This document shows positions 51,714 to 59,217 of a stretch of 64,000 bases of DNA, one piece after another (within the stretch, counting starts at the first letter, position 1; each line of letters begins with the position of its first letter). Location of the stretch: contig NZ_CP049990.1 in the NCBI RefSeq assembly GCF_011388195.1, positions 2,666,001 to 2,730,000 on the forward strand, read 5' to 3'. Position numbers and translations under genes: made by a program. The notes under the pieces are model-generated. The model ran no database searches. It was not told where the DNA came from and was given only the letters and a program-made list of their open reading frames with translations. Source of the stretch: Pusillimonas sp. DMV24BSW_D (GTDB lineage Bacteria > Pseudomonadota > Gammaproteobacteria > Burkholderiales > Burkholderiaceae_B).

Positions 51714-53501
51714 TTACCCGTTCAACGGCCACACCCAGAGCAACATGGGTATCGCAGTGGCGATAACCAGTAAATCCAACGGCAGGCCCATACGCCAATA
51801 ATCTCCGAAGCGAAATCCGCCCGGCCCTAAAATAAGCGTATTATTCTGATGCCCGATAGGCGTCAAAAACGCGCACGAGGCGCCAATCGCCACCGCCATC
51901 AAGAACGTATCGGGGTTCACATCAAGCTGATTCGCCACCCCCAATGCAATGGGAGCCAGCACCGCCGCCGTGGCGGCGTTATTCATTAGGTCGGTCAGTA
52001 TCATAGTGGTTAACAAAATAACCACTAACGCGATCACCGCATTACCCTGCGCAAAATAGTCGAGCAGGAAACCGGCCACCAACCCCGCTGCTCCGGTTGA
52101 CTGCATCACACCTGCCACCGGCAATAACATGGCCAGCAACACAATTACCGGCCAGTCGACCTGTTCATAAACCGACCTTAAATTCACGGTTCGCAATGCC
52201 ATAGACGCCAACACGCCGGCGGCAAACGCCACCGCTGCCGACACCCAACCGGAGGCTGCCAACAGAACCGCCCCCAGCATAATGCCGGCAGACAAAATAA
52301 CATTGCGCTGATCCGGAATACGCACCTTACGCTCGGCCAAAGGCACCGCGCCCATGTTCGAACCAAAACTGGATAAAGCGTCGGGCGGCCCCTGCAAAAG
52401 CAAAAGGTCGCCCGGTCGCAACTTGATCGCCCTAAGCCGGGACATCAAACGTTGCCCCTGGCGCGACACCGCCAGCAAATTAATGCCATAGCGTGTGCGC
52501 AAGAGCAAGTCACTGGCAGACCGGTTTTCCAGAATGGAAGACGGCATAATGGCCAATTCCTGCAATATGATTTCGTCGTTTGTTTCTTTATCGGAATCGG
52601 AAGTTGGCGCCTCCTCTTCTTCCTCGAGCTCAAGACCAAAAGTTGAAAGGACGTCCGCCAATGACTCAGCATCGGTTTCAATGACCAGAATATCGTTTGG
52701 GCGAATGACCCGGGCTGCGCTGGGCGCCATCATGCGCACTTCATTACGCACCAGCCCTACAATTTGCGCGTCGAGCTCGTCCATTTCATCGTCGAGCTCA
52801 CGAAGCGAGCGGCCCACCAGCTTACTCTCTTCCGGCACTCGGGCTTCCGTCATGTAAGCTTCCGTCTCAAACCCTTCGATACCTGCTTTTTGGCGTGCCG
52901 GTACCAGCCGCCACCCAATTAAGGAAATAAATACCACCCCAACCAACGCAACGGCAACGCCGGTAGGCGTAAAGTCAAACATTCTGAACAGACCCAACCC
53001 AGCCGACTCACGAAAACCCGAAACAATCAGGTTGGGCGGAGTACCGATCAAGGTTGTGGTTCCACCTAGAATAGACCCGAACGCCAGGGGCATAAGCACT
53101 TTCCCGGCCGGCAAATCAAGCCTGCCGGCAATTTGAATGGCAACGGGCATCAACAATGCCAGCGCCCCCACATTATTCATAAAGCCCGACAAAATAGCCG
53201 CCAAGGCCGTGAGCGCCGCAATACTTAATGTGGGGCCCGCTTTCGAGGGCAGAATAAATCGGGTCAGAACATCGACGGCGCCCGACGACTGTAAAGCACT
53301 GCTTAGTATCAAGACGCAAGCAACCGTAACCACCGCGTTATGGCCAAACCCCAGAAAAGCATCAACCGGCTGAATAAGCCCCACCGCTACACAAGCCAGC
53401 AACGCGGCGGCGGCAACCATATCATGACGCCACTTTCCCCAAAGAAACATGCCCACGGTCACAGCCAGAATGGCCAAAATCATTGTTTGTTCTAAATTCA
53501 T
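51714..53501 (-). CDS. SLC13-family permease with two RCK_C domains
   Basis: 595 residues from ATG 53501; a TTG at 53513 also is in frame. Divalent anion:sodium symporter fold with membrane segments at both ends and two TrkA-C/RCK_C domains between (about 200-390; EESKLVGRSLRELDDEMDEL and NRSASDLLLRTRYGINLLAV). Motifs GGTTTLIGTPPNLIVSGF and LTPIGHQNNTLILGPGG are the paired family signatures. Substrate may be sulfate or a di/tricarboxylate. Operon with SulP. Confidence 0.9.
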   Translation of the reverse strand: MNLEQTMILAILAVTVGMFLWGKWRHDMVAAAALLACVAVGLIQPVDAFLGFGHNAVVTVACVLILSSALQSSGAVDVLTRFILPSKAGPTLSIAALTALAAILSGFMNNVGALALLMPVAIQIAGRLDLPAGKVLMPLAFGSILGGTTTLIGTPPNLIVSGFRESAGLGLFRMFDFTPTGVAVALVGVVFISLIGWRLVPARQKAGIEGFETEAYMTEARVPEESKLVGRSLRELDDEMDELDAQIVGLVRNEVRMMAPSAARVIRPNDILVIETDAESLADVLSTFGLELEEEEEAPTSDSDKETNDEIILQELAIMPSSILENRSASDLLLRTRYGINLLAVSRQGQRLMSRLRAIKLRPGDLLLLQGPPDALSSFGSNMGAVPLAERKVRIPDQRNVILSAGIMLGAVLLAASGWVSAAVAFAAGVLASMALRTVNLRSVYEQVDWPVIVLLAMLLPVAGVMQSTGAAGLVAGFLLDYFAQGNAVIALVVILLTTMILTDLMNNAATAAVLAPIALGVANQLDVNPDTFLMAVAIGASCAFLTPIGHQNNTLILGPGGFRFGDYWRMGLPLDLLVIATAIPMLLWVWPLNG

Positions 53502-53594
53502 GGAATGGGTCAATAAAGTAGAATCAAAGGAAATGTCGCGCCACTATAACGCCGCATTTATGCTATTTTTACACTTCACGTAAAGGAGCTACAG

Positions 53595-53882
53595 ATGTCA
53601 AACGAAGGCTATCACGAACCCATATCAGAACTTTCAGATGAAACCCGCGACATGCATCGCGCCATTGTGTCGCTCATGGAAGAACTTGAAGCCGTCGACT
53701 GGTACAACCAACGCGTCGACGCCTGTAAAGACCCAGAGCTGAAATCTATCCTGGAACACAACCGCGACGAAGAAAAAGAGCACGCGGCCATGACGCTTGA
53801 GTGGATTCGACGCAAAGACCCCAAGTTCGACAAAGAACTGCGCGACTGGCTGTTTACTGACAAAAGCCTGGATCACCATTAA
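53595..53882 (+). CDS. Encapsulated-ferritin-like protein without encapsulin
   Basis: 95 residues, very similar to encapsulated ferritins (EncFtn) that oxidise iron as decamers inside encapsulin shells. The two-helix motif HRAIVSLMEELEAVDWYNQR and HNRDEEKEHAAMTLEW carry the iron ligands: Glu30, Glu60, His63, with Trp36 near, matching Glu32, Glu62, His65 and Trp38 of Rhodospirillum rubrum EncFtn. No encapsulin gene is adjacent, and the tail LFTDKSLDHH lacks a cargo peptide. AAAGGAG lies 8 nt before ATG. Has its own terminator. Confidence 0.88.
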   Translation: MSNEGYHEPISELSDETRDMHRAIVSLMEELEAVDWYNQRVDACKDPELKSILEHNRDEEKEHAAMTLEWIRRKDPKFDKELRDWLFTDKSLDHH

Positions 53883-53910
53883 GCATTCACGGTTCATTCA
53901 GCGAAAAACC

Positions 53911-53936
53911 ATCCCGGCGCCCGCCGGGATTTTTTA
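53911..53936 (+). terminator. Terminator after the ferritin-like gene
   Basis: Stem ATCCCGGC/GCCGGGAT with loop GCCC and T-run. Reaches the lldD-family stop codon on the other strand. Confidence 0.85.
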
Positions 53937-55082
53937 TGCCCGACGCAAAATCGAGGCATCAACCTTGTTAATATCGTTATGACCGCAAAAAGCCATCGTT
54001 AAATCCAACTCTTTGGCCAACATTTGCAGGCATTTCGTTACGCCGGCCTCGCCGGCAGCCCCCAGGGAATACAGGAACGAACGGCCAATTAACGTTCCTT
54101 TCGCCCCCAACGCAACCGCCCGCAGCACATCTTGCCCCGAACGAATGCCGCCGTCCATCCAGACTTCAATATCTTTACCCACTGCGCTGACAATGTCGGG
54201 CAACACCTTAATTGAAGAAGGAGCGCCATCCAACTGACGCCCCCCATGATTCGACACCACCAACGCATCGGCGCCGGATTCAGCAGCCATACGCGCATCC
54301 TCGGGCTCCATTACGCCTTTAAGCACCAGCTTGCCGCCCCACAACTCTTTAATGCGTTTCACGTCGTCCCAATTTAAGCGGGGGTCAAACTGCTCGGCCG
54401 TCCAGGCCGCCAATGACGACACATCGGTCACGCCCTGAGCATGACCAACAATATTGCGAAACGTACGCTTTTGTGTTTGGGCCATCTGCCAGCACCAGTG
54501 GGGCTTTGTGGCCAGATTAAGCAAATTACCTAATGTAGGCTTGGGCGGCGCGCTTAGCCCGTTCTTGATATCGCGATGGCGCTGCCCCATCACCTGAAGG
54601 TCGAGCGTGACAACCAGGGCTGAACAGTTCGCCCGCTGCGCACGACGAATCAGATTCTCCATAAACGTTTTGTCGCGCATAACGTAAAGCTGAAACCAGA
54701 ACGGTTCTTGTGTATGCTGGGCCACGTCTTCAATCGAGCAAATACTCATAGTAGACAACGTAAACGGTATCCCGAACTTTTTGGCTGCCATTGCCCCATG
54801 CATCTCGCCATTGGCATGCATCATTCCCGTAAGACCGGTCGGTGCAATGGCGACAGGCATGGTAACGTCTTCGCCCAGCATGCGTGTACGAATAGAACGG
54901 TGCTCAATATCCACCGCCACACGCTGGCGAAACAGCCATTCCTGTAAATCCTGCTCATTCGCGCGCAATGTCGATTCCGTCCAGGACCCGGAGGCCGCAT
55001 AATCGTAAAACATACGCGGCATTCGGCGCCGGGCCAGCCGATGAAAGTCTTCGAAACACGTAATTTTGTTCAAATCAGCCAA
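53934..55082 (-). CDS. lldD: FMN-dependent alpha-hydroxy-acid dehydrogenase (LldD-like)
   Basis: 382 residues; oxidises L-lactate or a related alpha-hydroxy acid, probably to feed the quinone pool. Motifs: RMPRMFYDYAASGSWTE, PVAIAPTGLTGMMH, FWFQLYVMRDK, and active-site SNHGGRQLDGAPS with His. TTG 55082 is chosen because AGGAGG (55089-55094) lies 6 nt upstream; ATG 55112 is in frame but would place AGGAGG inside the gene. Lactate as substrate is inferred by family. Confidence 0.88.
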   Translation of the reverse strand: MADLNKITCFEDFHRLARRRMPRMFYDYAASGSWTESTLRANEQDLQEWLFRQRVAVDIEHRSIRTRMLGEDVTMPVAIAPTGLTGMMHANGEMHGAMAAKKFGIPFTLSTMSICSIEDVAQHTQEPFWFQLYVMRDKTFMENLIRRAQRANCSALVVTLDLQVMGQRHRDIKNGLSAPPKPTLGNLLNLATKPHWCWQMAQTQKRTFRNIVGHAQGVTDVSSLAAWTAEQFDPRLNWDDVKRIKELWGGKLVLKGVMEPEDARMAAESGADALVVSNHGGRQLDGAPSSIKVLPDIVSAVGKDIEVWMDGGIRSGQDVLRAVALGAKGTLIGRSFLYSLGAAGEAGVTKCLQMLAKELDLTMAFCGHNDINKVDASILRRA

Positions 55083-55168
55083 ACCCGGCCTCCTGTTGCA
55101 AAAATGAACCACTCAATGGGCTGTTATATTCAACTTACCGCATTTGGCTGTCAACTGAACAATGAAAA

Positions 55169-55197
55169 ATGACAACCAAAAATTTATGTGTTATAGT
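55169..55197 (+). promoter_or_regulatory. Promoter of tRNA-Arg
   Basis: ATGACA at 55169-55174 and TATAGT at 55192-55197, 17 bp apart, 13 bp before the tRNA. Confidence 0.7.
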
Positions 55198-55210
55198 TCT
55201 GCTTCTTTAC

Positions 55211-55287
55211 GCGGCTGTAGCTCAGTTGGATAGAGTACTTGGCTACGAACCAAGGGGTCGTGGGTTCGAATCCTGCCAGCCGCGCCA
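55211..55287 (+). tRNA. tRNA-Arg (ACG)
   Basis: 77 nt with encoded CCA. Acceptor stem GCGGCTG/CAGCCGC; anticodon loop CTACGAA gives ACG, read as ICG after A34 deamination. It marks the border between core genes and the accessory region to its right. Confidence 0.97.
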
Positions 55288-55292
55288 GATAC

Positions 55293-55330
55293 AAAAAGGG
55301 CTTTCCCACAAGGAAAGCCCTTTTTCTTTT
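55293..55330 (+). terminator. Terminator of tRNA-Arg
   Basis: Stem GGGCTTTCC/GGAAAGCCC, extended by A/T pairs, loop CACAA, then T-rich run. 146 bp from here to the first attC show nothing recognisable; they may be worn cassette DNA. Confidence 0.92.
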
Positions 55331-55475
55331 GATCTACTGATCCAACCTCATAAAAGGGGGGGGTGCTGTGGAGCATTTGCATTGGTAGTGACATAGTTGG
55401 CGTTACATGTTGTAATTTTATTTGTCAGGTCAGCTGTCGGCCATGAGCCGCCGCTGGTGGAATAGAGAAGCAGAT

Positions 55476-55545
55476 AATCAACGCTCGCGTTAACAGGTGG
55501 CAAGCCGCGAAGCGGTTTGACGTCCTGTTAAACAACCAGTTAGGC
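55476..55545 (-). repeat. attC-like site of cassette 2
   Basis: On the minus strand it opens with GCCTAAC, closes with GTTGATT, and holds an imperfect palindrome (AACAGG/CCTGTT and ACCGC/GCGGC near the tip). GCCTAAC is complementary to the GTTAGGC at the start of this cassette. The closing box departs from GTTRRRY by one base, as expected if its last six bases belong to flanking DNA. It begins 32 bp after the ORF stop. Confidence 0.78.
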
Positions 55546-55577
55546 CAACCTCACAGATGCTCAATAGTGCCCACACG

Positions 55578-56402
55578 TTATTGCTCCTTTGATACGGCAA
55601 GACCTGTTGCAATCGCTGCTTCTTTGAAGGCGTTCTGGGATGCTAGCGCCACATTTTTGAAGTGGCTGTCGCCTAGTGATGCCAGAAGGGAGAACAGCGT
55701 GTCTATGCCTCCCCCAGCCATCAAGTACAAGGCGGAGAGCGTTTGATGACGATGTTGATCTAGGCTTGCTTGATCATGTGGCGGTGACGCCTTATAAGCA
55801 CCTAGGTGAAACGCCGCACCATAAAGTGTTCCATGCAATGCTTCGGACGCGTCAGCGTATATGGTGAGCAGACTCATGAACAGCCCTGTGTTACCTAACT
55901 TGGCTTCGATAACCGCCGCTCTGTCTGGTAATGAGACATTCGTCCAGCGCGTCTTCTCTCTTCCTCGCTCGCTTGTGAATTTCGCGATGGCTGCACTAAT
56001 CTCTGGAGGGAGTTCGAAATCCCCCCCATTGAGTGCAATGCGTGCCTTCACTTTGCCATTGGCTTCAATGGACCGATCCAGGCTACGCCCAGCCTTGTTG
56101 AGAGAGTAATCAACATAGTCTGAAAACTCTGGGGCGGTGCAAAGTTGAAGGAAACAGAAATTTGTTAGCCGTTCCAATAAGGCCCTGGAAACGATGTAGG
56201 CTTGATTAATTCGAGCGTTTTCGCAAAGAATTCTTATTGAAATAACGTCCTCGATGACTGCCGAGTATAGTGAAACAAGGCGTGCAACGCGGGGTATATC
56301 GCTCTCATTGATGGCGTTTACGCTCTCCACAAGGCGCTTAATTTGACCATCTAGGAATTTAGCCAAGAGTTGCGAGCCGGCATCGGTGCTTACGGTTGTC
56401 AT
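55578..56402 (-). CDS. DUF5677-like protein, integron cassette 2
   Basis: 274 residues, mostly helical, no signal or membrane segment. The segment VSRALLERLTNFCFLQL followed about 100 residues later by SEALHGTLYGAAFHLG resembles DUF5677 proteins, whose members occur in accessory DNA and have no settled role. Starts 15 bp after the cassette boundary, so the ribosome binding site is within that short leader or translation follows cassette 1. Family assignment moderate. In context it could be a defence or toxin-antitoxin protein, but nothing catalytic is recognisable. Confidence 0.65.
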   Translation of the reverse strand: MTTVSTDAGSQLLAKFLDGQIKRLVESVNAINESDIPRVARLVSLYSAVIEDVISIRILCENARINQAYIVSRALLERLTNFCFLQLCTAPEFSDYVDYSLNKAGRSLDRSIEANGKVKARIALNGGDFELPPEISAAIAKFTSERGREKTRWTNVSLPDRAAVIEAKLGNTGLFMSLLTIYADASEALHGTLYGAAFHLGAYKASPPHDQASLDQHRHQTLSALYLMAGGGIDTLFSLLASLGDSHFKNVALASQNAFKEAAIATGLAVSKEQ

Positions 56403-56416
56403 GCTTTGCGCTTAAG

Positions 56417-56474
56417 GCCTAACATCGGAATCCAGTGGCGACCGAAGGCGATCCGCTGTAATGACGGTTTAGAC
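56417..56474 (-). repeat. attC-like site of cassette 1
   Basis: On the minus strand it opens with GTCTAAAC (one extra A from consensus RYYYAAC) and closes with a perfect GTTAGGC. The inside is an imperfect palindrome with CAGCGGATCGCC against a CCAGTGGCGACC-like complement. GTCTAA is complementary to the TTAGAC at the start of cassette 1. The stop codon of the HEPN gene lies inside the left box, as is common in cassettes. Confidence 0.78.
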
Positions 56475-57230
56475 CTCTTCGTCGGATTTTCCATATTTCT
56501 TCTCTACATCTCGTTTGATGGCGCCAGAAACTTTCTTCAGCTTTGCTAGCGCTGAGTAGTAGTACGACTCGTCCACAGAGAGCTTGTCACCTATGGCTCC
56601 TCGGGCTTTCATGCCTGACTTCTCCAGATAGAGCACGTTAACGACGTTGTTGTTATGCACTACGAGGTCGCGGGTTGCCGCAACTTCAAAGTAGTCAGCG
56701 AAGCTGGGATCATTTTTCGCACTCACGAGCTTCGCAAGGTAGGCCATGTAAAGGCTTGGCCGCTGTCGAAACACGTTTGCCACGTGATCTGAAAGTACGC
56801 GCTGAACCAACTCTTCCTTATCTTCCGCAGCCATAAGGTCCTTCGCCGAAACACTGGGGCAAGCGGGGATTCCCTGTACTGTTTCTGTAATGCGTTGCGG
56901 GTAGTGCTGCAGGAAAATCATAAGGACATCTGCAAGGAAGGACTCAAACTGCGACACAGAACTGACCAAGAACGCCTCAAACAGACCACTTGATGTGTAG
57001 TGGTTGTATATCTCTTTTAGTTCAGTGTCAGTCCGTCTTGCGAATTTCTTCCTATCGGTGAATGGAACGTAGTAACGTCGATCCGACTTTGATTGGCTGC
57101 CCTCATACCTCGCGCGAGCCTCCTCAAGCAGGGGTTGAACTTGCTCTAGAAAGATGTGCGCGTTGTTCAACTCGCGAACGATCTTATTCTGTAGGGAGTA
57201 AATTTTCCGAGCGAGCGCTTTGTTTGGCAT
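56469..57230 (-). CDS. HEPN-domain protein (RiboL-PSP-HEPN type), integron cassette 1
   Basis: 253 residues from ATG 57230 (MPNKALARKI), 5 bp inside the cassette boundary; the frame is open to 57407 through attI but that start is implausible. Seen: coiled N-terminus (10-45), helices LFEAFLVSSVSQFESFLADV, and the HEPN signature RDLVVHN with Arg187 and His192 (R-x4-H). HEPN proteins with this motif are often RNases in toxin-antitoxin, CRISPR or abortive-infection systems. The stretch around it matches RiboL-PSP-HEPN proteins. No antitoxin-like partner other than cassette 2 is adjacent. Role inferred. Confidence 0.75.
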   Translation of the reverse strand: MPNKALARKIYSLQNKIVRELNNAHIFLEQVQPLLEEARARYEGSQSKSDRRYYVPFTDRKKFARRTDTELKEIYNHYTSSGLFEAFLVSSVSQFESFLADVLMIFLQHYPQRITETVQGIPACPSVSAKDLMAAEDKEELVQRVLSDHVANVFRQRPSLYMAYLAKLVSAKNDPSFADYFEVAATRDLVVHNNNVVNVLYLEKSGMKARGAIGDKLSVDESYYYSALAKLKKVSGAIKRDVEKKYGKSDEEV

Positions 57231-57234
57231 ATGA

Positions 57235-57254
57235 GGTCTAACGTAATTTAGACC
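57235..57254 (-). other. Candidate attI site
   Basis: Inverted 7-bp arms GGTCTAA/TTAGACC spaced by 6 bp; on the minus strand the second arm forms GTTAGAC, a perfect core box, at the start of cassette 1. Two inverted integrase-binding boxes next to intI are what attI requires. Confidence 0.65.
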
Positions 57255-57364
57255 GCAAAACCTGCGGGATAAGCCGGACGATGCGGGACATTCTGGACAC
57301 GGCCTCCTCCTCAAAGTGGCTTGCAGCCTGGGCTGGAGCTCTACACACTGTTTAAAAAAACACA

Positions 57365-57392
57365 AGTATAAAGTTTCCATGAAACCCGGCAA
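57365..57392 (-). promoter_or_regulatory. Pc-like cassette promoter
   Basis: TTGCCG and TATACT, 16 bp apart, on the minus strand, overlapping the 5' end of the intI remnant and reading toward the cassettes. Same placement as Pc in known integrons. Confidence 0.55.
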
Positions 57393-57525
57393 GCCTGTTT
57401 TGCGCACGGTTCAGTAACTTATCGGGTACAGCGATGTGTCTACTACCATGGTCTACACGTATGTGCTGAAGGTGGCTGTAGAAGGAACAGTCAGCCCGCT
57501 GGATGTCTTGGGTTTTGTAGCATGA
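57379..57525 (+). pseudogene. intI: intI remnant, internally deleted integron integrase
   Basis: One frame reads MKPGKPVLRTVQ, a stop, then LIGYSDVSTTMVYTYVLK and soon SPLD before a final stop. The second part (57418-57525) matches the C-terminus of IntI proteins, normally LGHSDVSTTMIYTHVLK...SPLD. The active-site Tyr (in VYT) is kept, but the His of LGH is Tyr here. The ATG at 57379 in the same frame may be the original start, which implies loss of about 270 codons. It is divergent from the cassettes. The C-terminal match is strong; the N-terminal part is only suggestive. Confidence 0.8.
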
Positions 57526-57686
57526 CAGAGTGCTTTGCGGCGTATGGATGAACGGCTCATTTGGGTCGGTTGCGGTCCGTCAAGAGGTCCCATTGGACTC
57601 TCCGACAGCGGAGGCTCAACGACTCAAGCAGATACACGCGCTTCGTTATTTTGGCGGCCTAGAATCAAATTTAAGCACTCAGCTTG

Positions 57687-58970
57687 TCACGATGTCGATA
57701 TATCAAAGATTCCATAGCGGAGATCTCCATAAAGCGCGTGGGTGGGGTTTTTGATTAGATACGAAGGTCCATTCCCGTTAGTCGTGCCATCCACAGCACT
57801 CTTGTTGACCGTGATGTGCGAACGATAAACGATTGTATGGATATGCGCGCTCGATGGCCTTTGCATCAGATCCGATGTCATAATTTGCAGACCAGTGGCC
57901 ATAGTGCGAGAGGTACTATCTGACTGGGCTAGGTTGACTAATTCATTTGCTGTCAGTGCGTGTAATTGCACAGCTAGCATAGCGGGACGTCTTCGGCTGA
58001 ATTGGCCCTTCACCGCCTCGCGCAGTTGACGCCGCATCCCGTCAAGCACCTCATCTGTTTTCTCACTAGATACTGATAGTATTACGGCGCGTTGGCCCCA
58101 AGAGAACAGGATCATCAGATTCGCATTTGAGCGAGCAGTGCGTGTTTCAACAAACAGATCAATTTCATCTCGGTCAAGTTTTTCAGGCGGTTTATTGAAT
58201 GGACTATCTTTGATAGAAAAGTCCCAGGTGCGGACAGTGCAGTGCTCCGTCTGTGTCGTTGCCTCCCCTCGGAGCAGTCCCGTTCTAACCGTGTTTTTGA
58301 TTTCACGATGTTGCTTAGGCGCTGGGGTAAGTCGATCCGGTATCGTGACTGCTACGATCAGCCCCTTCGTAGCGGAATTATATGTTTTTGCTAATACGTC
58401 GGCCAGTTCCTTATAGAGCGTTGCGCTTCGGCGTCGGTGGATCTTTCGACCAAGATCTGCCGAGAACATTTTGCACTCGATCTCAATTTCAACATCGTCT
58501 TTCCGGGCGATAAAGTCTACGCCTCCACCGTGTTCGATATCCTGAAACTCGACGTCAAATCCTCGGCTCATGAGGTGAACGGCAGTTGTAATTTCGTGCT
58601 GAATGGAAAGTAGCCCTTTATCCTCTTTTAATCCGTCAAGCAGCACACCACGCAAGCGTCGTCGGCCACCTTCACTGAGACGCTCGTAACATCGAATAAC
58701 TCCTGCAGCAAAAGCAACCAGTTCGTATTGAGCTCGGGTACGGAGCACTAGTGGTTGTTTTGGTATTAGCGGTGAGCTCGATAGAATCTCCCGCATCGCC
58801 AGTTCGATTGCACACCGTTCCCGCAGCCAGTCTTCCATCAGTGAATTTTCATTGAGTTCCCGCTCGATCCATTCGAAACGACGTGTCCAAGCCTCGGGTC
58901 CTGTGATACTCATCAGAGACTGCAGGAGTTGGACCATTTCAGTATCACGAATTTCAACAGAAAATCTCAT
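57687..58970 (-). CDS. PD-(D/E)XK nuclease-like protein
   Basis: 427 residues, family not recognised. About residues 120-180 show a PD-(D/E)XK core: Glu127 in the helix HEITTAVHLM, Asp152 in GGGVDFIA, and Glu165-x-Lys167 in EIEIECKMF, so the full E-D-ExK set is present. The rest is a helical N-terminus (1-115) and an alpha/beta C-terminus without known motifs. AGAAGG precedes ATG 58970. It lies 247 bp downstream of the giant helicase gene on the same strand, suggesting a two-gene module. Not an integron cassette: no attC follows its stop at 57687. Confidence 0.65.
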   Translation of the reverse strand: MRFSVEIRDTEMVQLLQSLMSITGPEAWTRRFEWIERELNENSLMEDWLRERCAIELAMREILSSSPLIPKQPLVLRTRAQYELVAFAAGVIRCYERLSEGGRRRLRGVLLDGLKEDKGLLSIQHEITTAVHLMSRGFDVEFQDIEHGGGVDFIARKDDVEIEIECKMFSADLGRKIHRRRSATLYKELADVLAKTYNSATKGLIVAVTIPDRLTPAPKQHREIKNTVRTGLLRGEATTQTEHCTVRTWDFSIKDSPFNKPPEKLDRDEIDLFVETRTARSNANLMILFSWGQRAVILSVSSEKTDEVLDGMRRQLREAVKGQFSRRRPAMLAVQLHALTANELVNLAQSDSTSRTMATGLQIMTSDLMQRPSSAHIHTIVYRSHITVNKSAVDGTTNGNGPSYLIKNPTHALYGDLRYGIFDISTS

Positions 58971-59217
58971 GGACCCTTCTCTATCTTTGAAGTGAATGTA
59001 TCAGGTTATCTTCGTGCGAAAATATGGGGCGGACAATTAAAGCGTCATGGTAATCACTTCATTTTGCGTGAGTATTACTAGACACCTTATCGCCCCAATT
59101 TCCATCAACTTGGTGAGCCACTCTCGCCGTTTCTCTGAATGATGTCGAATGACCGGAGTTAGCCAAACTCGATCAACAACACAACTCTGTAACACGCACG
59201 CCCAGCCTTATCGCCAA
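58971..59217. other. Gap between helicase and nuclease genes
   Basis: 247 bp. Two overlapping short frames are open on the minus strand, one containing RHHSEKRREWLTKLMEIGAI and the other SGHSTSFRETARVAHQV, which feel like remnants of a repeated intergenic element but are not identified. No terminator hairpin and no clear promoter were seen. Confidence 0.35.

Larger units (their letters stand above)
55476..57525 (-). mobile_element. Decayed two-cassette integron
   Basis: Layout from right to left: remnant intI (plus strand), Pc-like promoter and attI-like site, cassette 1 (HEPN protein) with attC, cassette 2 (DUF5677-like protein) with attC. Cassettes read away from intI, the canonical integron order. 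Crossover points between G and TT in GTTRRRY place cassette 1 at about 56423-57241 and cassette 2 at about 55482-56422. intI is inactivated, so the cassettes are fixed unless another integrase acts. Seen directly: boxes, palindromes, intI ends. Inferred: past mobility. Confidence 0.8.

Noticed and set aside
55169-55396. 75-codon frame running through tRNA-Arg
   Set aside because: Overlaps the tRNA and its terminator.
57231-57407. N-terminal extension of the HEPN protein (59 more residues)
   Set aside because: It would run through attI and Pc; Cys/Arg-rich and unlike the family.
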